From Pseudomonas sp. GM18 (lineage in GTDB: Bacteria > Pseudomonadota > Gammaproteobacteria > Pseudomonadales > Pseudomonadaceae): DNA of 64,000 nt. Position numbers and translations under genes: made by a program. The notes beneath the pieces are model-generated. The model saw nothing but the letters and a program-made list of their open reading frames with translations, was not told where the DNA came from and did no database searches. The DNA lies in the NCBI RefSeq assembly GCF_000282195.1, contig NZ_AKJT01000033.1, positions 1 to 64,000 on the forward strand, in the 5' to 3' direction. Numbering within the stretch: the first letter of the stretch is position 1; the number at the start of each line of letters is the position of its first letter. Below are positions 29,301-38,696 of this stretch, in pieces.

Positions 29301-32300
29301 TGCATTGAGCTGTGAGGTGACGCTCATTGCACCAAGCAGCCATCTTCTGGTGGCAGACCAGCAGAAGAAATGGCTTGAACCTTTCAACGTCCGCGCCAGG
29401 ATGGAGATAGCCCTTGCGGTCTCTGAGCCTTTTAGGCACTGGCGAACCATTTTAGATGCTCTAGTGCAGGTCGGAGTTAACCCAGTTTCTGACAAGCTTT
29501 ACCGTGTTGCTTGGTTACCAACCCGACAGGGAACTCCGGTCAAACCGGAGGACGTGATTGATATCCCCCACATCCAGGAAGAGGTGCAGCGGTTAGTCGC
29601 CGCGCATCGGGCCGTTAATGGGCCGTGTTTCGCCGCAAAAGCCGATCTCACACCAAGTCTGCTCGAACACCCTGGCTTCGAACTGCTGATGAAGCTTGCC
29701 ACCGCTAATGAGGAAGACGGGCTCGCGCGATTGGCCCTTCTACTAAGTGATTTGCCCGAGTATCACATCGGCTCATGGTCTGGGGAAATGCGCAAGGACA
29801 TGGTCACATTGCTCGACAAATGCGAACTGCTCCCTGGCTGGCGGCTGTTGCGCCAGGCTGCCCACCAACCATTCAATGAGGAGACTGCTTGGCAGCAATT
29901 GAGACACGGCATCGTCCGCCCTTTGGCTTCTGAACGGCTGTTTACAGTGTTGAATTGGCTCTCTGCCCACACCGATCACTGGGAAGTTCGCAAGGCCACA
30001 TACGATCAATACCTGCGTCAGTACACCGCCACCCCCGACATCATCTGTAGCCGTTTTGGTGGGTTGCGCCTTGCTAACCAGTGCGGAGAGTGGCGTCTGG
30101 CGAGCGAACTGTGCACCGGTGATTACGAGGTGGAGGCAGCATGCCTGTTGGACAAGCAACAAGCGCAAATTCTCAACGCCATCGTCTTTCACACGAACCG
30201 TCCCCGCAGCGAGCCCGCCTGCCTTGGAGGCACCAGTGCCGGGTTCGACTTCGACTTGGCGAGAAAAGAGACTCCAGTTTTGCTGGAGAGCTTCTTCCGT
30301 CCATGGGGCGGAGGACTGGTGCCCGAGCTCATGATTGGCGTGCTGATGGCTTTGTTTTGGCGGAGCGCACGCGAATTGGCGGAGTCTTGGTTGCATCCAC
30401 ATAGCTTCGGATGGTTGCAGGAGCAGCTGCCTTGGCATGATCCGGGATCCGACGATACGGGCCGCCTGGAGTGGATGGGGGGGCACTCGATAGCCGAGGC
30501 ACTGGAGCTCATTGACGCGGTGGTTCGGGTGGTCGATGGGACGCATGTTGAGGTGCCCAACCTGTTGGGTGAACCACGTCGCGTACCTTTGAGCCCCCGA
30601 CCAAGCAACCTGCTGGCCGGCCCTTTGAATTGGATTAAGGGCTTCCGCGTCGAGATTCCCCTCCGGCGCATTGATCCTGCTCGCCACACATCCCAGGAAT
30701 TAGAGGTCCTCCTTCGCGGAACGACAGAGCGCCTCTATGCCGACCTATATAATCAACGCCGACCGAATCTTGGTTCGCTATGGCAGCAGCTGGATCGCAC
30801 CGACCAACTCGAAATTGGTTTGGCACGCCGACTGATTCTGGACTCGCTCCACTTCTATCTGCGGCAGTTGTCAGTAGGCAGCGAAGTGATCAAGAAGGCA
30901 TTGCGCGCCTGCGATAATGAACGCACAAAGGTAGCCGAAGCCGAAGAGGATCAGAGGGATGCGTCCGAAGCGCGGGCAGCCCAGCGCAGAGCCATGGAGT
31001 CCCTAGCGAAACTCATCGGACAGGATCGAGAAATGCAGACCACTGTGTTGCTTGGTGTGCGGAGCAAGCTCGAGGATTACCAGTACGATTCGACTAGCAT
31101 TCCCTTCGAGCTATTCCAGAATGCCGACGACGCAGTTATGGAACTCGGGCAGATCGCGGCCTTTCCCGCCGAGGGCAGTGAAATCCCGGACGTCTCCCGC
31201 CGACTGATAGTCGAAGCAGACGGTGATTCGCTGCGCTTCCTGCATTGGGGGCGCCCCATCAATGCTCGGGGGCCTGTGGGTTTCGATGGTGAGGCTCGCG
31301 GCTATGGCCATGACTTGGAAAAGATGCTCATCCTCTCGGCCTCGGACAAGCAGACATCTCAAGGGGTCACCGGCAAGTTCGGTCTGGGCTTCAAGAGCGT
31401 ACTATTGGTCTGCGACCGGCCGCGCATTGTCAGCGGCCATATGGCGGTAGAGGTAGTCGCCGGCATCCTGCCTCAGTCCTGGGAGGAAGCCGGTTCTGCT
31501 CGGGAATGTCTGGGCCGGCACAGCCTCGATCGACGGCTACCGGGCACCCTAATCGAGCTGCCACTGCTGCCAGAGATACAACCAGACAAGATCCTGCAAC
31601 GCTTTTGTCGGCTTGCCGGCCTCTTGTGCGTGTTCGGCCGGGCCATCCGGTTCATCGCCATCAACCGAGCTGAAATGGAAGAATTCGACTGGGCTCCGGA
31701 TGAGATCGTCCTTGGGCTGGAGCACGGCCGGCTCGTAGTGAGTGACAATACATGGGGCACGGATACGGATGCCCTGTGCTTACGGGGCACACACGGCAGC
31801 GTGCTGTTAGCCCTCGGTCCCGAAGGCTGCAGACAGCTGCCCGATGATCTGCCGGCTCTCTGGGTCACGGCACCCACGCGCGAGCAAGCTCACCTGGGCT
31901 TCGCGGTCAATGGAGCCTTTGATCTGGACGCCGGTAGAGGGCGACTGGCCGGCAACAGCGACAGCAACAAGATCCTCGCCAGGGATATTGGGCGGCAAGC
32001 TGGGGAAGCCCTGAGCCGGCTCCTTGACGAAGCGAGGACGAATTGGCCGGTGATGCGCGAGCGACTGCGCCTGGCGGCAGATCTCACTAGCCACGACTTT
32101 TGGATTAGCCTCTGGAGATTGCTGACTCAAGGCTGGCTCAACCGCCCTCGTGATGCTGCGGGCGAACTGGCCCGCACCGTGGCCTTGGACTTGTTGAAAT
32201 GTCTCAGTGATATGCCGGACGCAGTCCCCAACGGGCTGCCGATCCCAGCCCAAAGGCTTGTTTCGGCGCAGGATATCCGCTACGAGTTGACGGACGAACT

Positions 32301-33864
32301 GGCTACGCCCGAGGTGTTGGCACTCTTATTTGCCTGGACACGTTTCAACCAACAGTATCCCGCCATCAGCTTCGTGTCGCGGGAGATCGGTGCCATCCTC
32401 AAGCACGGGGCGATAGCCAAGCCTGCAACTTTAGGGATAACAGCGCTTGTCGGGCTACTCGATCCGCCCCGTGTTGGGCCAGAAGACGCCCTAGTGCTGG
32501 GATGCATCATTTCTCAGGATTCGATCGCATCCGAGTCAGACTCCCGTGAGTTGAAGGGACGTCTTCAAAAGCTCCAGTTCCGTACCCAGGCTGGCGGTTG
32601 GGCAGAAGTTGGATACTTGCTCGCCAACGATGGCAGTCTTATCGAACAGGAGGAATCACTGCGCCACAACCTCGCGCCATCGCAATTACGCCTGCACAAG
32701 GACTACTATTTCAGTGACGAGGATGCCACAGCCGTGGAGTTGGAGTTCTTCCGCCTTTGTCGTGGAGGCATGGCGGCACCGGCCAAAGATATCGCGAAGT
32801 GGATACTTTCACTCGAAGATGAGGAGACAAAGAAGGCCGCATTGATCTACCTCTGCAAAGGCAATCTTCGAATCGAGGTCAGTGAGAAGGTGCGTGGCCA
32901 GGGCTGGTTGGCCGATGTACTCAATAACGAGACCTTGCTGAGAGTGTTGCAGGAAGACGAGCGCGAGGGGCTGATCCGCTTACTAGCCACCGGCGAGCAG
33001 ATCGCTCGTGTTGTCTTAGACAATTGGGATAAGCCCAGGAAGGCATTTCGCTCGTCCATCGACCTGCCTACTGCTCTTGTGCGGATACACGATTGGTGGT
33101 CTTCCTCAGATGGCGCGGCCTCCTACGGATCGAATTATCACAAGGACCTCTATCCCTGCGGGACCGTTGACCTGCAAGAAAATCCGGAGACTGGACGTTT
33201 CGACCGTTCCTCTTGGCTGACCCTTTTCGCTCTCGGGGCTTTTCAAAGCATCGGCCAAACTGGCAAAAAGCAGCATCGCGGGTTCATTGACCATTGTCAG
33301 CAACAAGGCTGGTGGAAAGTTTTTGCGGAGAAGGACCCCAAGGAGCAACCAGACGACTGGATGCGGATCATCGGAGAGTATGCTGAGAGCCAACATGATA
33401 ATGAGAAGTGGCTCCTGTGGATCTGTCAATTCCCGAAGCTCTACCGGCTTGCCCGTTGGCTGGATGATTATGTTGACTTGTTCAAATCTGTAGATAAGTA
33501 CACTGAGCCCTTCTCACTGGAGCAACTAAAGACACCTAGGGCGAATGCCTTATATCAAGGCGGCGGTATCGACGCCCCACCTATCAACCGCACCTTGAAG
33601 ATCGGCGCTCACTTGGTGATGCGCGAGTTGCTCCACCATGGAGTCATCCACACCCCTCTTGCTATCCCGCACGCCTACGCACCGATCGAGCGCATCAAAA
33701 CTTTGTTCGGGTCTTTCGACCATGAGATCTGCACATCGGAAGATATCTACAAACTCTTACGCGAGCACCTCGGAGCGGAGCGGGCCACCTTCGGCGACTT
33801 CTATGACATCCCTCTGCGCATCATCGCCGAAAACGACGATCTGCAATCCAAGTTGTTCAATTAG
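26374..33864 (+). CDS. Giant sacsin/Hsp90-type ATPase protein (2496 aa), candidate defence protein
   Basis: Two GHKL-type ATP-binding domains lie ~1550 residues apart. The first has the N box ELIQNADDA (32-40), the G1 box YNDG (69-72) and GKFGLGMKS (98-106). The second has FELFQNADDA (1578-1587) and GKFGLGFKS (1667-1675), preceded by a charged, probably coiled segment near 1510-1560. These pairs match the Hsp90-like ATPase of sacsin and 'No Vein' proteins. The remaining sequence has no domain I recognise. I start it at 26374, which has GGAAGGAAGAT upstream and places the first ATPase at the N-terminus; the frame stays open to 26101 over IS debris. The stop is 20 bp before the helicase gene, so the two are an operon. 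A role as ATP-driven sensor or remodeller in phage defence is inferred from context and from other defence proteins with this fold. Confidence 0.8.
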   Translation: MDDMKGFATSFINLIADNLRDRYDSGFPILKELIQNADDAEAREFVFGSHPGFLDAIHPLLQGPALWFYNDGHFKESDSEALRSFGINTKAGDSASIGKFGLGMKSVFHLCEALFYVAWDGQHIHLEGLTPWKSDGHTPHPEWDKMDAADRRRLEAVVREMRPDIGADSASEWFLLWIPLRQTRHLFNSLGAETDPIVAHFPGDNPSRDLAFLEESNLKVELAQILPLLHHLERIEHRTGPCPFIVQLKADQRLLPPQNSLVPICETNSKAAGVVDLGGGDSVHGFAGVRRVGQDRDDIFSRLKSRPEWPQTRYRNNLGRECVTLDKARAEAAAMFCDDNDSGGGLDIEWAVFLPLEHDRETHHYKPGTRHHRLVLHGQFFIDAGRKGIHGFEHLHEKPKLLAEETMDDAMLRTTWNQCLTQRVLLPLVLPALEHYVISSLLTDKQCEDLTNALANTHWFIRFRSLVCGSSAWVRILERKAKPAWRRIETDRVSHLRPLPTPPMSDAQRPWYVFPHLERMQILPFDQEATPLIAGEPRWQEEEIHDLLSAVPNVFSEAPRIQYLAKFLSDCAGPYKGTEKLRNRIITLIREGFRDVDLQSLGRHGADIRRLVGFIPCLSRSSFTAKLPVDLATRLWSIASPILLVPKELDSEESPGNAVPDGETLARWLGIVDQALDASLVSTEMRAILDFAQGLLKSFDNEARGRFLRTHRTLRVLAVRDVRTRSDLAVSGEDIERVRNAGTLFGFAPGAREENRLGLTPLLALALPIAEVYLVRAETYRDLFPGEPEPPRADDGRACLISVGRDTTDRLGLLAYRRTLLEKANDPGADTDARRGLRYLLHGSPAHRSDDEATLWIPGHEQHSAWAKLWKKVQGEDPQWGLLDGSLADTMPRGRWSPVGIKEVDAGNLIGELQRVGISIGDPSDFSGDERDEILSKIEDENLWKHLPLHRTCGGKLVSVNGERTYCAPENGCPDDALSCEVTLIAPSSHLLVADQQKKWLEPFNVRARMEIALAVSEPFRHWRTILDALVQVGVNPVSDKLYRVAWLPTRQGTPVKPEDVIDIPHIQEEVQRLVAAHRAVNGPCFAAKADLTPSLLEHPGFELLMKLATANEEDGLARLALLLSDLPEYHIGSWSGEMRKDMVTLLDKCELLPGWRLLRQAAHQPFNEETAWQQLRHGIVRPLASERLFTVLNWLSAHTDHWEVRKATYDQYLRQYTATPDIICSRFGGLRLANQCGEWRLASELCTGDYEVEAACLLDKQQAQILNAIVFHTNRPRSEPACLGGTSAGFDFDLARKETPVLLESFFRPWGGGLVPELMIGVLMALFWRSARELAESWLHPHSFGWLQEQLPWHDPGSDDTGRLEWMGGHSIAEALELIDAVVRVVDGTHVEVPNLLGEPRRVPLSPRPSNLLAGPLNWIKGFRVEIPLRRIDPARHTSQELEVLLRGTTERLYADLYNQRRPNLGSLWQQLDRTDQLEIGLARRLILDSLHFYLRQLSVGSEVIKKALRACDNERTKVAEAEEDQRDASEARAAQRRAMESLAKLIGQDREMQTTVLLGVRSKLEDYQYDSTSIPFELFQNADDAVMELGQIAAFPAEGSEIPDVSRRLIVEADGDSLRFLHWGRPINARGPVGFDGEARGYGHDLEKMLILSASDKQTSQGVTGKFGLGFKSVLLVCDRPRIVSGHMAVEVVAGILPQSWEEAGSARECLGRHSLDRRLPGTLIELPLLPEIQPDKILQRFCRLAGLLCVFGRAIRFIAINRAEMEEFDWAPDEIVLGLEHGRLVVSDNTWGTDTDALCLRGTHGSVLLALGPEGCRQLPDDLPALWVTAPTREQAHLGFAVNGAFDLDAGRGRLAGNSDSNKILARDIGRQAGEALSRLLDEARTNWPVMRERLRLAADLTSHDFWISLWRLLTQGWLNRPRDAAGELARTVALDLLKCLSDMPDAVPNGLPIPAQRLVSAQDIRYELTDELATPEVLALLFAWTRFNQQYPAISFVSREIGAILKHGAIAKPATLGITALVGLLDPPRVGPEDALVLGCIISQDSIASESDSRELKGRLQKLQFRTQAGGWAEVGYLLANDGSLIEQEESLRHNLAPSQLRLHKDYYFSDEDATAVELEFFRLCRGGMAAPAKDIAKWILSLEDEETKKAALIYLCKGNLRIEVSEKVRGQGWLADVLNNETLLRVLQEDEREGLIRLLATGEQIARVVLDNWDKPRKAFRSSIDLPTALVRIHDWWSSSDGAASYGSNYHKDLYPCGTVDLQENPETGRFDRSSWLTLFALGAFQSIGQTGKKQHRGFIDHCQQQGWWKVFAEKDPKEQPDDWMRIIGEYAESQHDNEKWLLWICQFPKLYRLARWLDDYVDLFKSVDKYTEPFSLEQLKTPRANALYQGGGIDAPPINRTLKIGAHLVMRELLHHGVIHTPLAIPHAYAPIERIKTLFGSFDHEICTSEDIYKLLREHLGAERATFGDFYDIPLRIIAENDDLQSKLFN

Positions 33865-33884
33865 GACGGAGCGCGAAGCACATC

Positions 33885-36536
33885 ATGTTTTCGAAAGACC
33901 AGCAGGTCCAACACCCCCGCTTCGGCACAGGCAGCGTAATCCTGGACCAGGGCGAGACGGTCATCGTCCGCTTCGGCGACCATATTGAGTCCTGTGAGGC
34001 CACCCTCCTCACTCGCCGCATCGGACTGATGGAGGCGGTGCGCATGGGGCAGTGGTCCCCTTCGCTCGACGTCGTGCTCAAAGCCCAGGCTGCCGCCATC
34101 CGTTCGCTGAATGACTCTTGGGGGGTGTTCTCCCGCTCGCGCATTGACCTGTTGCCCCATCAACTCTGGGTTTGCCACCGGGCATTGCGGCAATGGCCAA
34201 TCCGACTGCTGATTGCCGACGACGTGGGCTTGGGTAAAACGATTGAGGCGGGACTTATCCTCTGGCCGCTGCTGGCCAGCAGTCAGGTGAGGCGCCTATT
34301 AATCCTGACCCCGGCGTCCTTAGTGGAACAGTGGCAATACCGACTGCGTACCCTGTTCGATATCCGATTGGGAATGTACCGACCGGAAGTGGACACCCCC
34401 CGGGCTGATTTCTGGAGTACCCACAATCAGATCGTCGCCTCCCTGCCTACCCTGCGTAGCGACCGCAAGGGCCGCCACGAGCGGCTGCTGGATGCGCCAC
34501 GCTGGGACATGTTGATCGTCGATGAAGCTCATCATCTCAATGCCGACGAACAGACCGGTAAGACGCTAGGTTACCAACTGGTGGAGAAACTGGTTGCGGA
34601 AAACAAGGTGGAGTCCTGTCTGTTTTTCAGCGGTACGCCCCATCGTGGCAAGCCTCATGGCTTCTGGTCACTGATGGCGCTCCTGCGCCCGGATACGTTC
34701 AGCCCTATGCGGCAGGAGAAGGAGCAACTGCCTCTGCTACGCCAAGTACTAATCCGCAACTTCAAGCAGAAGGTTACGGATATGGCGGGCAAGCGCCTGT
34801 TCCAACCGGTGACACAACACCCCGAAACTTATAGCTATGGCGAGAATGAGGCAGCATTTTATCAACTTCTAACCCGCTTCATCTTGGCCGGCAATGCTTA
34901 TGCCTCTGGACTGGACAAGACCGGCCGCAACCAAGTTACGCTGGTACTAATCGCCATGCAGAAAATAGCCTCCAGCTCGGTGGCGGCGATCCGCGCTGCC
35001 CTACGTACGCGGCTGGTTCGTATTCGCAAGGATATTGCGCAAATGCGCGCTGAGCAGGTCGACTTCACGAGGGCTGATGAGGAGGAAGACGCGGACCTGC
35101 TTGAGGCTCTCAATAGTTGGATGAGCCAGGCCAAGTTCAAGCTCATGGAGGACGAGATCCCGCACCTAGAGGCGTTGCTTGAGTCGGCAACGGCAATCGT
35201 CAACGAGAGCAAAATCCTGCGGATCGGAACAATCATCGAGGAGAAGTTTGCGGAGCGATCGATCCTATTGTTTACCGAATACAAGGCCACCCAAGCCCTG
35301 ATGATCTCCACCCTGATGGCGCGCTTTGGCGAGAATACCGTGGGTTTCATCAATGGAGATGATCGGCTAGAGGGAGTGCGCCTGCCAACTGGACGAGAAG
35401 TGGCTCTGACAGGCAGCCGTGAGGACACAGCTGATGCCTTCAATCGGGGGCACATCCGCTTTCTAGTTTCCACCGAAGCCGGGGGGGAAGGCATCGACCT
35501 TCAAGAGCATTGCTACACACTGATCCATGTGGACTTACCCTGGAACCCAATGAGGCTGCACCAAAGGGTGGGCAGGCTCAACCGCTATGGTCAGCGTCAT
35601 CCCGTGGAGGTTGTGACGATCCGTAACCCAGGAACAGTGGAGTCGCGGATCTGGGGCAAATTGGAGCAGAAGATCACGCACATCATGGAGGCCCTGGGGC
35701 ACGCCATGGACGAGCCGGAGGATTTGATGCAGATGGTTCTCGGTATGGCAGGACCGCGTTTCTTCAACGAGTTGTTCACAGAAGGACAGCAAGTTACTTC
35801 TGATCGGTTCGCGGACTGGTTTGATGAAAAGGCTCGCAGCCTTGGTGGGCGTTCGGCAATCTCCACTGTCACGGATCTTGTGGGGCACTGCCAAAGTTTC
35901 GATCTCTCTCAGCTCGATGATGTACCAAAAAAGGATCTTCCGGACCTGATCCCCTTCTTCCACAGCATGTTGGTGCGCAATCGTCGGCGCCCCGATCGAG
36001 AAGATGGGGTATTCAGCTTCATCACACCCGACGCCTGGCAGAAAGCGCCGGGTATCCGCTCCCGCTATGAAGGGCTGATCTTTCACCGAAATCCCCGTGA
36101 CAGTGACGAAGCAAAAAAAATTGTCGGTGTTGGGCATCAGGTCTTCGATCAAGCCGTCGCGCAGGCCATTGAATGGGAAGTTGCTTTGGCCTTGATTGAT
36201 GAAGGACTCGCACCGCTAGCCCTCTTCCGGTTTCAGGATGCGGTCACCAGCCAGACCGGGCAGGTGCGTCAGGTCGTAGCGGGCGTAACGGCCAACAGCA
36301 AGGGAATCCTGCGCTTGGTGCGGGATGAGGAGGTGCTGGAGATATTGAATGGATTGAAATCGGGGTCAGGTGAACTACAACCCGATTCGATCGCCATTGC
36401 GCCTGAAGCAATAGAGCTATGGTTGGATAAGGCTCGGCAACATGCCATCGCTGCCGCCGACACACTTAACCTGCCATTTCGCAAGCCATTACTCACCGAC
36501 CTGATCCTGCTATGGCCTGTAGCATGCGAGTTGTAG
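33885..36536 (+). CDS. SNF2/RapA-like superfamily 2 helicase, partner of the giant ATPase
   Basis: An 883-aa helicase. The first ~35 residues form a small beta-barrel-like module (VQHPRFGTGSVILDQGETVI). Walker A is GLGKT (115-119) in ADDVGLGKTIEAG, and the Walker B box is DEAH (213-216). FFSGTPHRGKPHGFW is motif III, LLFTEYKATQ is motif IV, STEAGGEGIDLQ is motif V and QRVGRLNRYGQ (560-570) is motif VI. The long C-terminal region (~600-883) has no recognised nuclease or methylase. RapA/DrmD-type helicases translocate on duplex DNA. Coupled to the sacsin-like protein, it probably supplies DNA recognition or movement for a two-protein system. It converges on the condensin operon. Confidence 0.85.
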   Translation: MFSKDQQVQHPRFGTGSVILDQGETVIVRFGDHIESCEATLLTRRIGLMEAVRMGQWSPSLDVVLKAQAAAIRSLNDSWGVFSRSRIDLLPHQLWVCHRALRQWPIRLLIADDVGLGKTIEAGLILWPLLASSQVRRLLILTPASLVEQWQYRLRTLFDIRLGMYRPEVDTPRADFWSTHNQIVASLPTLRSDRKGRHERLLDAPRWDMLIVDEAHHLNADEQTGKTLGYQLVEKLVAENKVESCLFFSGTPHRGKPHGFWSLMALLRPDTFSPMRQEKEQLPLLRQVLIRNFKQKVTDMAGKRLFQPVTQHPETYSYGENEAAFYQLLTRFILAGNAYASGLDKTGRNQVTLVLIAMQKIASSSVAAIRAALRTRLVRIRKDIAQMRAEQVDFTRADEEEDADLLEALNSWMSQAKFKLMEDEIPHLEALLESATAIVNESKILRIGTIIEEKFAERSILLFTEYKATQALMISTLMARFGENTVGFINGDDRLEGVRLPTGREVALTGSREDTADAFNRGHIRFLVSTEAGGEGIDLQEHCYTLIHVDLPWNPMRLHQRVGRLNRYGQRHPVEVVTIRNPGTVESRIWGKLEQKITHIMEALGHAMDEPEDLMQMVLGMAGPRFFNELFTEGQQVTSDRFADWFDEKARSLGGRSAISTVTDLVGHCQSFDLSQLDDVPKKDLPDLIPFFHSMLVRNRRRPDREDGVFSFITPDAWQKAPGIRSRYEGLIFHRNPRDSDEAKKIVGVGHQVFDQAVAQAIEWEVALALIDEGLAPLALFRFQDAVTSQTGQVRQVVAGVTANSKGILRLVRDEEVLEILNGLKSGSGELQPDSIAIAPEAIELWLDKARQHAIAAADTLNLPFRKPLLTDLILLWPVACEL

Positions 36537-36569
36537 AACGTAATGGCCGATAGAAAAAGAACTGCGGAA

Positions 36570-36713
36570 GGAGGTAATCCCCCCTGAACCACGTCAAGCC
36601 AGACGTCCTCAGTCAAAGAAAGTATCTCGCAAGCCGCCCTGTATGCTTGGCGCACCAAGCTCAATGCAGGAGGCGCGATAGCCGACAGTCCATGCACGCA
36701 GCCCTATAAAGAA
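36570..36713 (+). pseudogene. Degenerate transposase N-terminal fragment
   Basis: Between two convergent genes, the frames LNHVKPDVLSQ and then ISQAALYAWRTKLNAGGAIA, joined across a frameshift, look like the helix-turn-helix start of an insertion-sequence transposase (the 'ALYAWR' pattern). No terminal repeats or remaining catalytic part are visible. The 206-bp gap holds nothing else. Confidence 0.45.
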
Positions 36714-36742
36714 ACCATCTACCAATTGATAAAGCCGGAAAC

Positions 36743-37306
36743 TCAAGCCACCATAACTGCACCTGGTTCAGCATTACTGTACTTAAATACGTCGTCAAAG
36801 AACGCTAATCCAGCATGAGTCAGTACCAGATTGCCTTTTGCATTCCTGTAGGCGATCCCACGCTGCTCGAGATTTTTTCTAACTGCAGATGCAAGAGCCT
36901 CCCCTTTCATGTTGCTGGCAGACATGACGTCTTGTTTGTCTTCTCCCTTCCCGATCTCCTCCATGATCCCATCAGACACACCAGCTTCACCGTCGCGCAG
37001 AATATCAAGCTGGTAGCCCTGTTCGTGCAGTCCGCGAGCAAGGATCAGCAGCAGAACCTGTATTTTCCTGACCACCTCGCTGTACTCCTCATCGCGCTCG
37101 ACTGAACGAATGTAGATAAAGCCATTCCGCATCACCAACTCAAACCCGATGTTCAAGTACAAGGGCTTGTAGCTCTGATCGTAGTTATTGAGCATCTCTT
37201 CGAAGAGCGGGTTGGGTTTTACTTCACCATTCTCGTAGGTGTCTTTGTTGATCACCTTCCCCGACATCAACTCTTTGTAGATGGCCTGGCTAAGCTGTTG
37301 TCTCAC
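36743..37306 (-). CDS. jetB: Wadjet/Mks KITE subunit (JetB/MksE-like)
   Basis: A 187-aa protein resembling MksE, the small winged-helix (KITE) subunit of bacterial condensins. NPLFEEMLNNYDQSYKPLYL and YLNIGFELVMRNGFIYIRSV give the first domain, and the C-terminal half has VLLLILARGLHEQGY and GNLVLTHAGLAFFDD. It begins at GTG 37306 with GAGGAG 7 nt upstream, overlapping jetA by 17 bp. In Wadjet and MukBEF complexes this subunit bridges kleisin and SMC arms. It is the last gene of the leftward four-gene operon. Confidence 0.7.
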   Translation of the reverse strand: MRQQLSQAIYKELMSGKVINKDTYENGEVKPNPLFEEMLNNYDQSYKPLYLNIGFELVMRNGFIYIRSVERDEEYSEVVRKIQVLLLILARGLHEQGYQLDILRDGEAGVSDGIMEEIGKGEDKQDVMSASNMKGEALASAVRKNLEQRGIAYRNAKGNLVLTHAGLAFFDDVFKYSNAEPGAVMVA

Positions 37307-38696
37307 TGCCCTGCTCCTCGATTCTCAATTTGTAATAGGTCAGCTTCTGCCTGTCGTCCTCAATCACCCCTAACTGGAATCGAGGGGTTAGCACAATGTC
37401 CTCTCGGTGCTTTAGCCAAGACACGCCTTCCACTAGGTCAGCAATTTCGTAGTCGCTGATCTGCTGGGCCAGATGTGCGTGAAGCGACGCATGGGCGTCA
37501 GGCCCAACCTGAATAGGCCACTCATCTATCAGCCTTCCAATTAGTTTTCGGCGCACGTCTGAAGCACGCCTGGCTTTGAGCACGTCCTCGCCAACCGGCT
37601 CAACAGACGTTGTTGTTACTCGGGTATTTTTGAGTGAATCCAGGCTACTCCGCAGATGCTCCTGAAGGTGAAGCCAATGATCTACGTTGTGCCATTCAAT
37701 CTTGCTATCGGCTCTCTGCCTCTTCATGCCTTTGAAGGTAGAGAAACGCTCCAGTACCTCATGATCTTTAGGGATGAGGTTGCCCCTTAGTTTCCCGTCA
37801 TGGAGCTCCCGACAGGCAACCAGTAGATCGTTGAAAACACTCTCAACCTGGTCGTACTCACGACGCTGACGTTCATTCTGATGCACGTAGCGCTGCAGAG
37901 ACTTACTGATGACTTCCACGTCGTAGCGATAGGAGCGAATGGATGCCACTGCATAGAGAACTTGCTGACCCAATTTTGGCAACTTGGCATCGCGGAACAT
38001 CTCGGATATCCGCAGCAAGGCAGTGAGTGCCGGCAGGCCTTTCTTCAGAGGTTCCCTCTCGTTGAGGAACTGCAATGTGGGGAGAACATGCCTACCGTAG
38101 ATTCGGGTGATCGCCTGCAAAGCACCGCGAGCCTGCTTCACCTCGTCGAGGTTCTCAAGGCTCATCACTTCGACGATCTCCGCCAGGCGAAGAGTCTGCC
38201 CCTGAAGACTGTCCACGTTCTCCTTGATCTTCCCTTGAGCGTAGCGGATGCGTTCCCGGAGTAGCTTAAGCTCATCCTCGAACGTGTCGTTCCCCTGCTC
38301 AATCACTGTCAAATCGCGAAGCTTTTCAAGACTATCATTGAAGCTGTCGCACAGCGCCTCAAGATCGGCGCTACTCAGCTGCCGAAGACGCGATCTATCA
38401 AAGTGGCGAAATAACTCGATCAAAAACGGGGCGAAGGCAATGACTCCTCGCTTGGTGTCATGGTGCAATATCAAGCTTGCCCGGACGAGGTTACGCACGT
38501 CGAAGGCCGCTTCAATTTTTTGCCGATCGGACTTACTGTCTCCCAGCGAATCAAGCAGCTTCATCACTTTGGACTCGTACAGGCGAGTTGACACTTCTTC
38601 GCCAGCCGAGCCTTCATCCATGATGTCGATAAGATCAAGAAAAATGTGCTTATGCTCGATCATGAGCATGACCGTTTTGTCTGCTGCAACGATCAT
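37290..38696 (-). CDS. jetA: Wadjet/Mks kleisin subunit (JetA/MksF-like)
   Basis: A 468-aa mostly helical protein matching MksF/JetA kleisins in length and position. The N-terminal winged-helix part includes RKIEAAF-type helices around YESKVMKLLDSLGDSK, a long helical middle (ELKLLRERIRYAQGKIKENV) follows, and the C-terminal part ends TPRFQLGVIEDDRQKLTYY. The kleisin closes the SMC ring. The start overlaps the jetC stop by 4 bp (ATGA) and the stop overlaps jetB, so expression is tightly coupled. The assignment relies on operon context as well as pattern. Confidence 0.7.
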   Translation of the reverse strand: MIVAADKTVMLMIEHKHIFLDLIDIMDEGSAGEEVSTRLYESKVMKLLDSLGDSKSDRQKIEAAFDVRNLVRASLILHHDTKRGVIAFAPFLIELFRHFDRSRLRQLSSADLEALCDSFNDSLEKLRDLTVIEQGNDTFEDELKLLRERIRYAQGKIKENVDSLQGQTLRLAEIVEVMSLENLDEVKQARGALQAITRIYGRHVLPTLQFLNEREPLKKGLPALTALLRISEMFRDAKLPKLGQQVLYAVASIRSYRYDVEVISKSLQRYVHQNERQRREYDQVESVFNDLLVACRELHDGKLRGNLIPKDHEVLERFSTFKGMKRQRADSKIEWHNVDHWLHLQEHLRSSLDSLKNTRVTTTSVEPVGEDVLKARRASDVRRKLIGRLIDEWPIQVGPDAHASLHAHLAQQISDYEIADLVEGVSWLKHREDIVLTPRFQLGVIEDDRQKLTYYKLRIEEQGSETTA

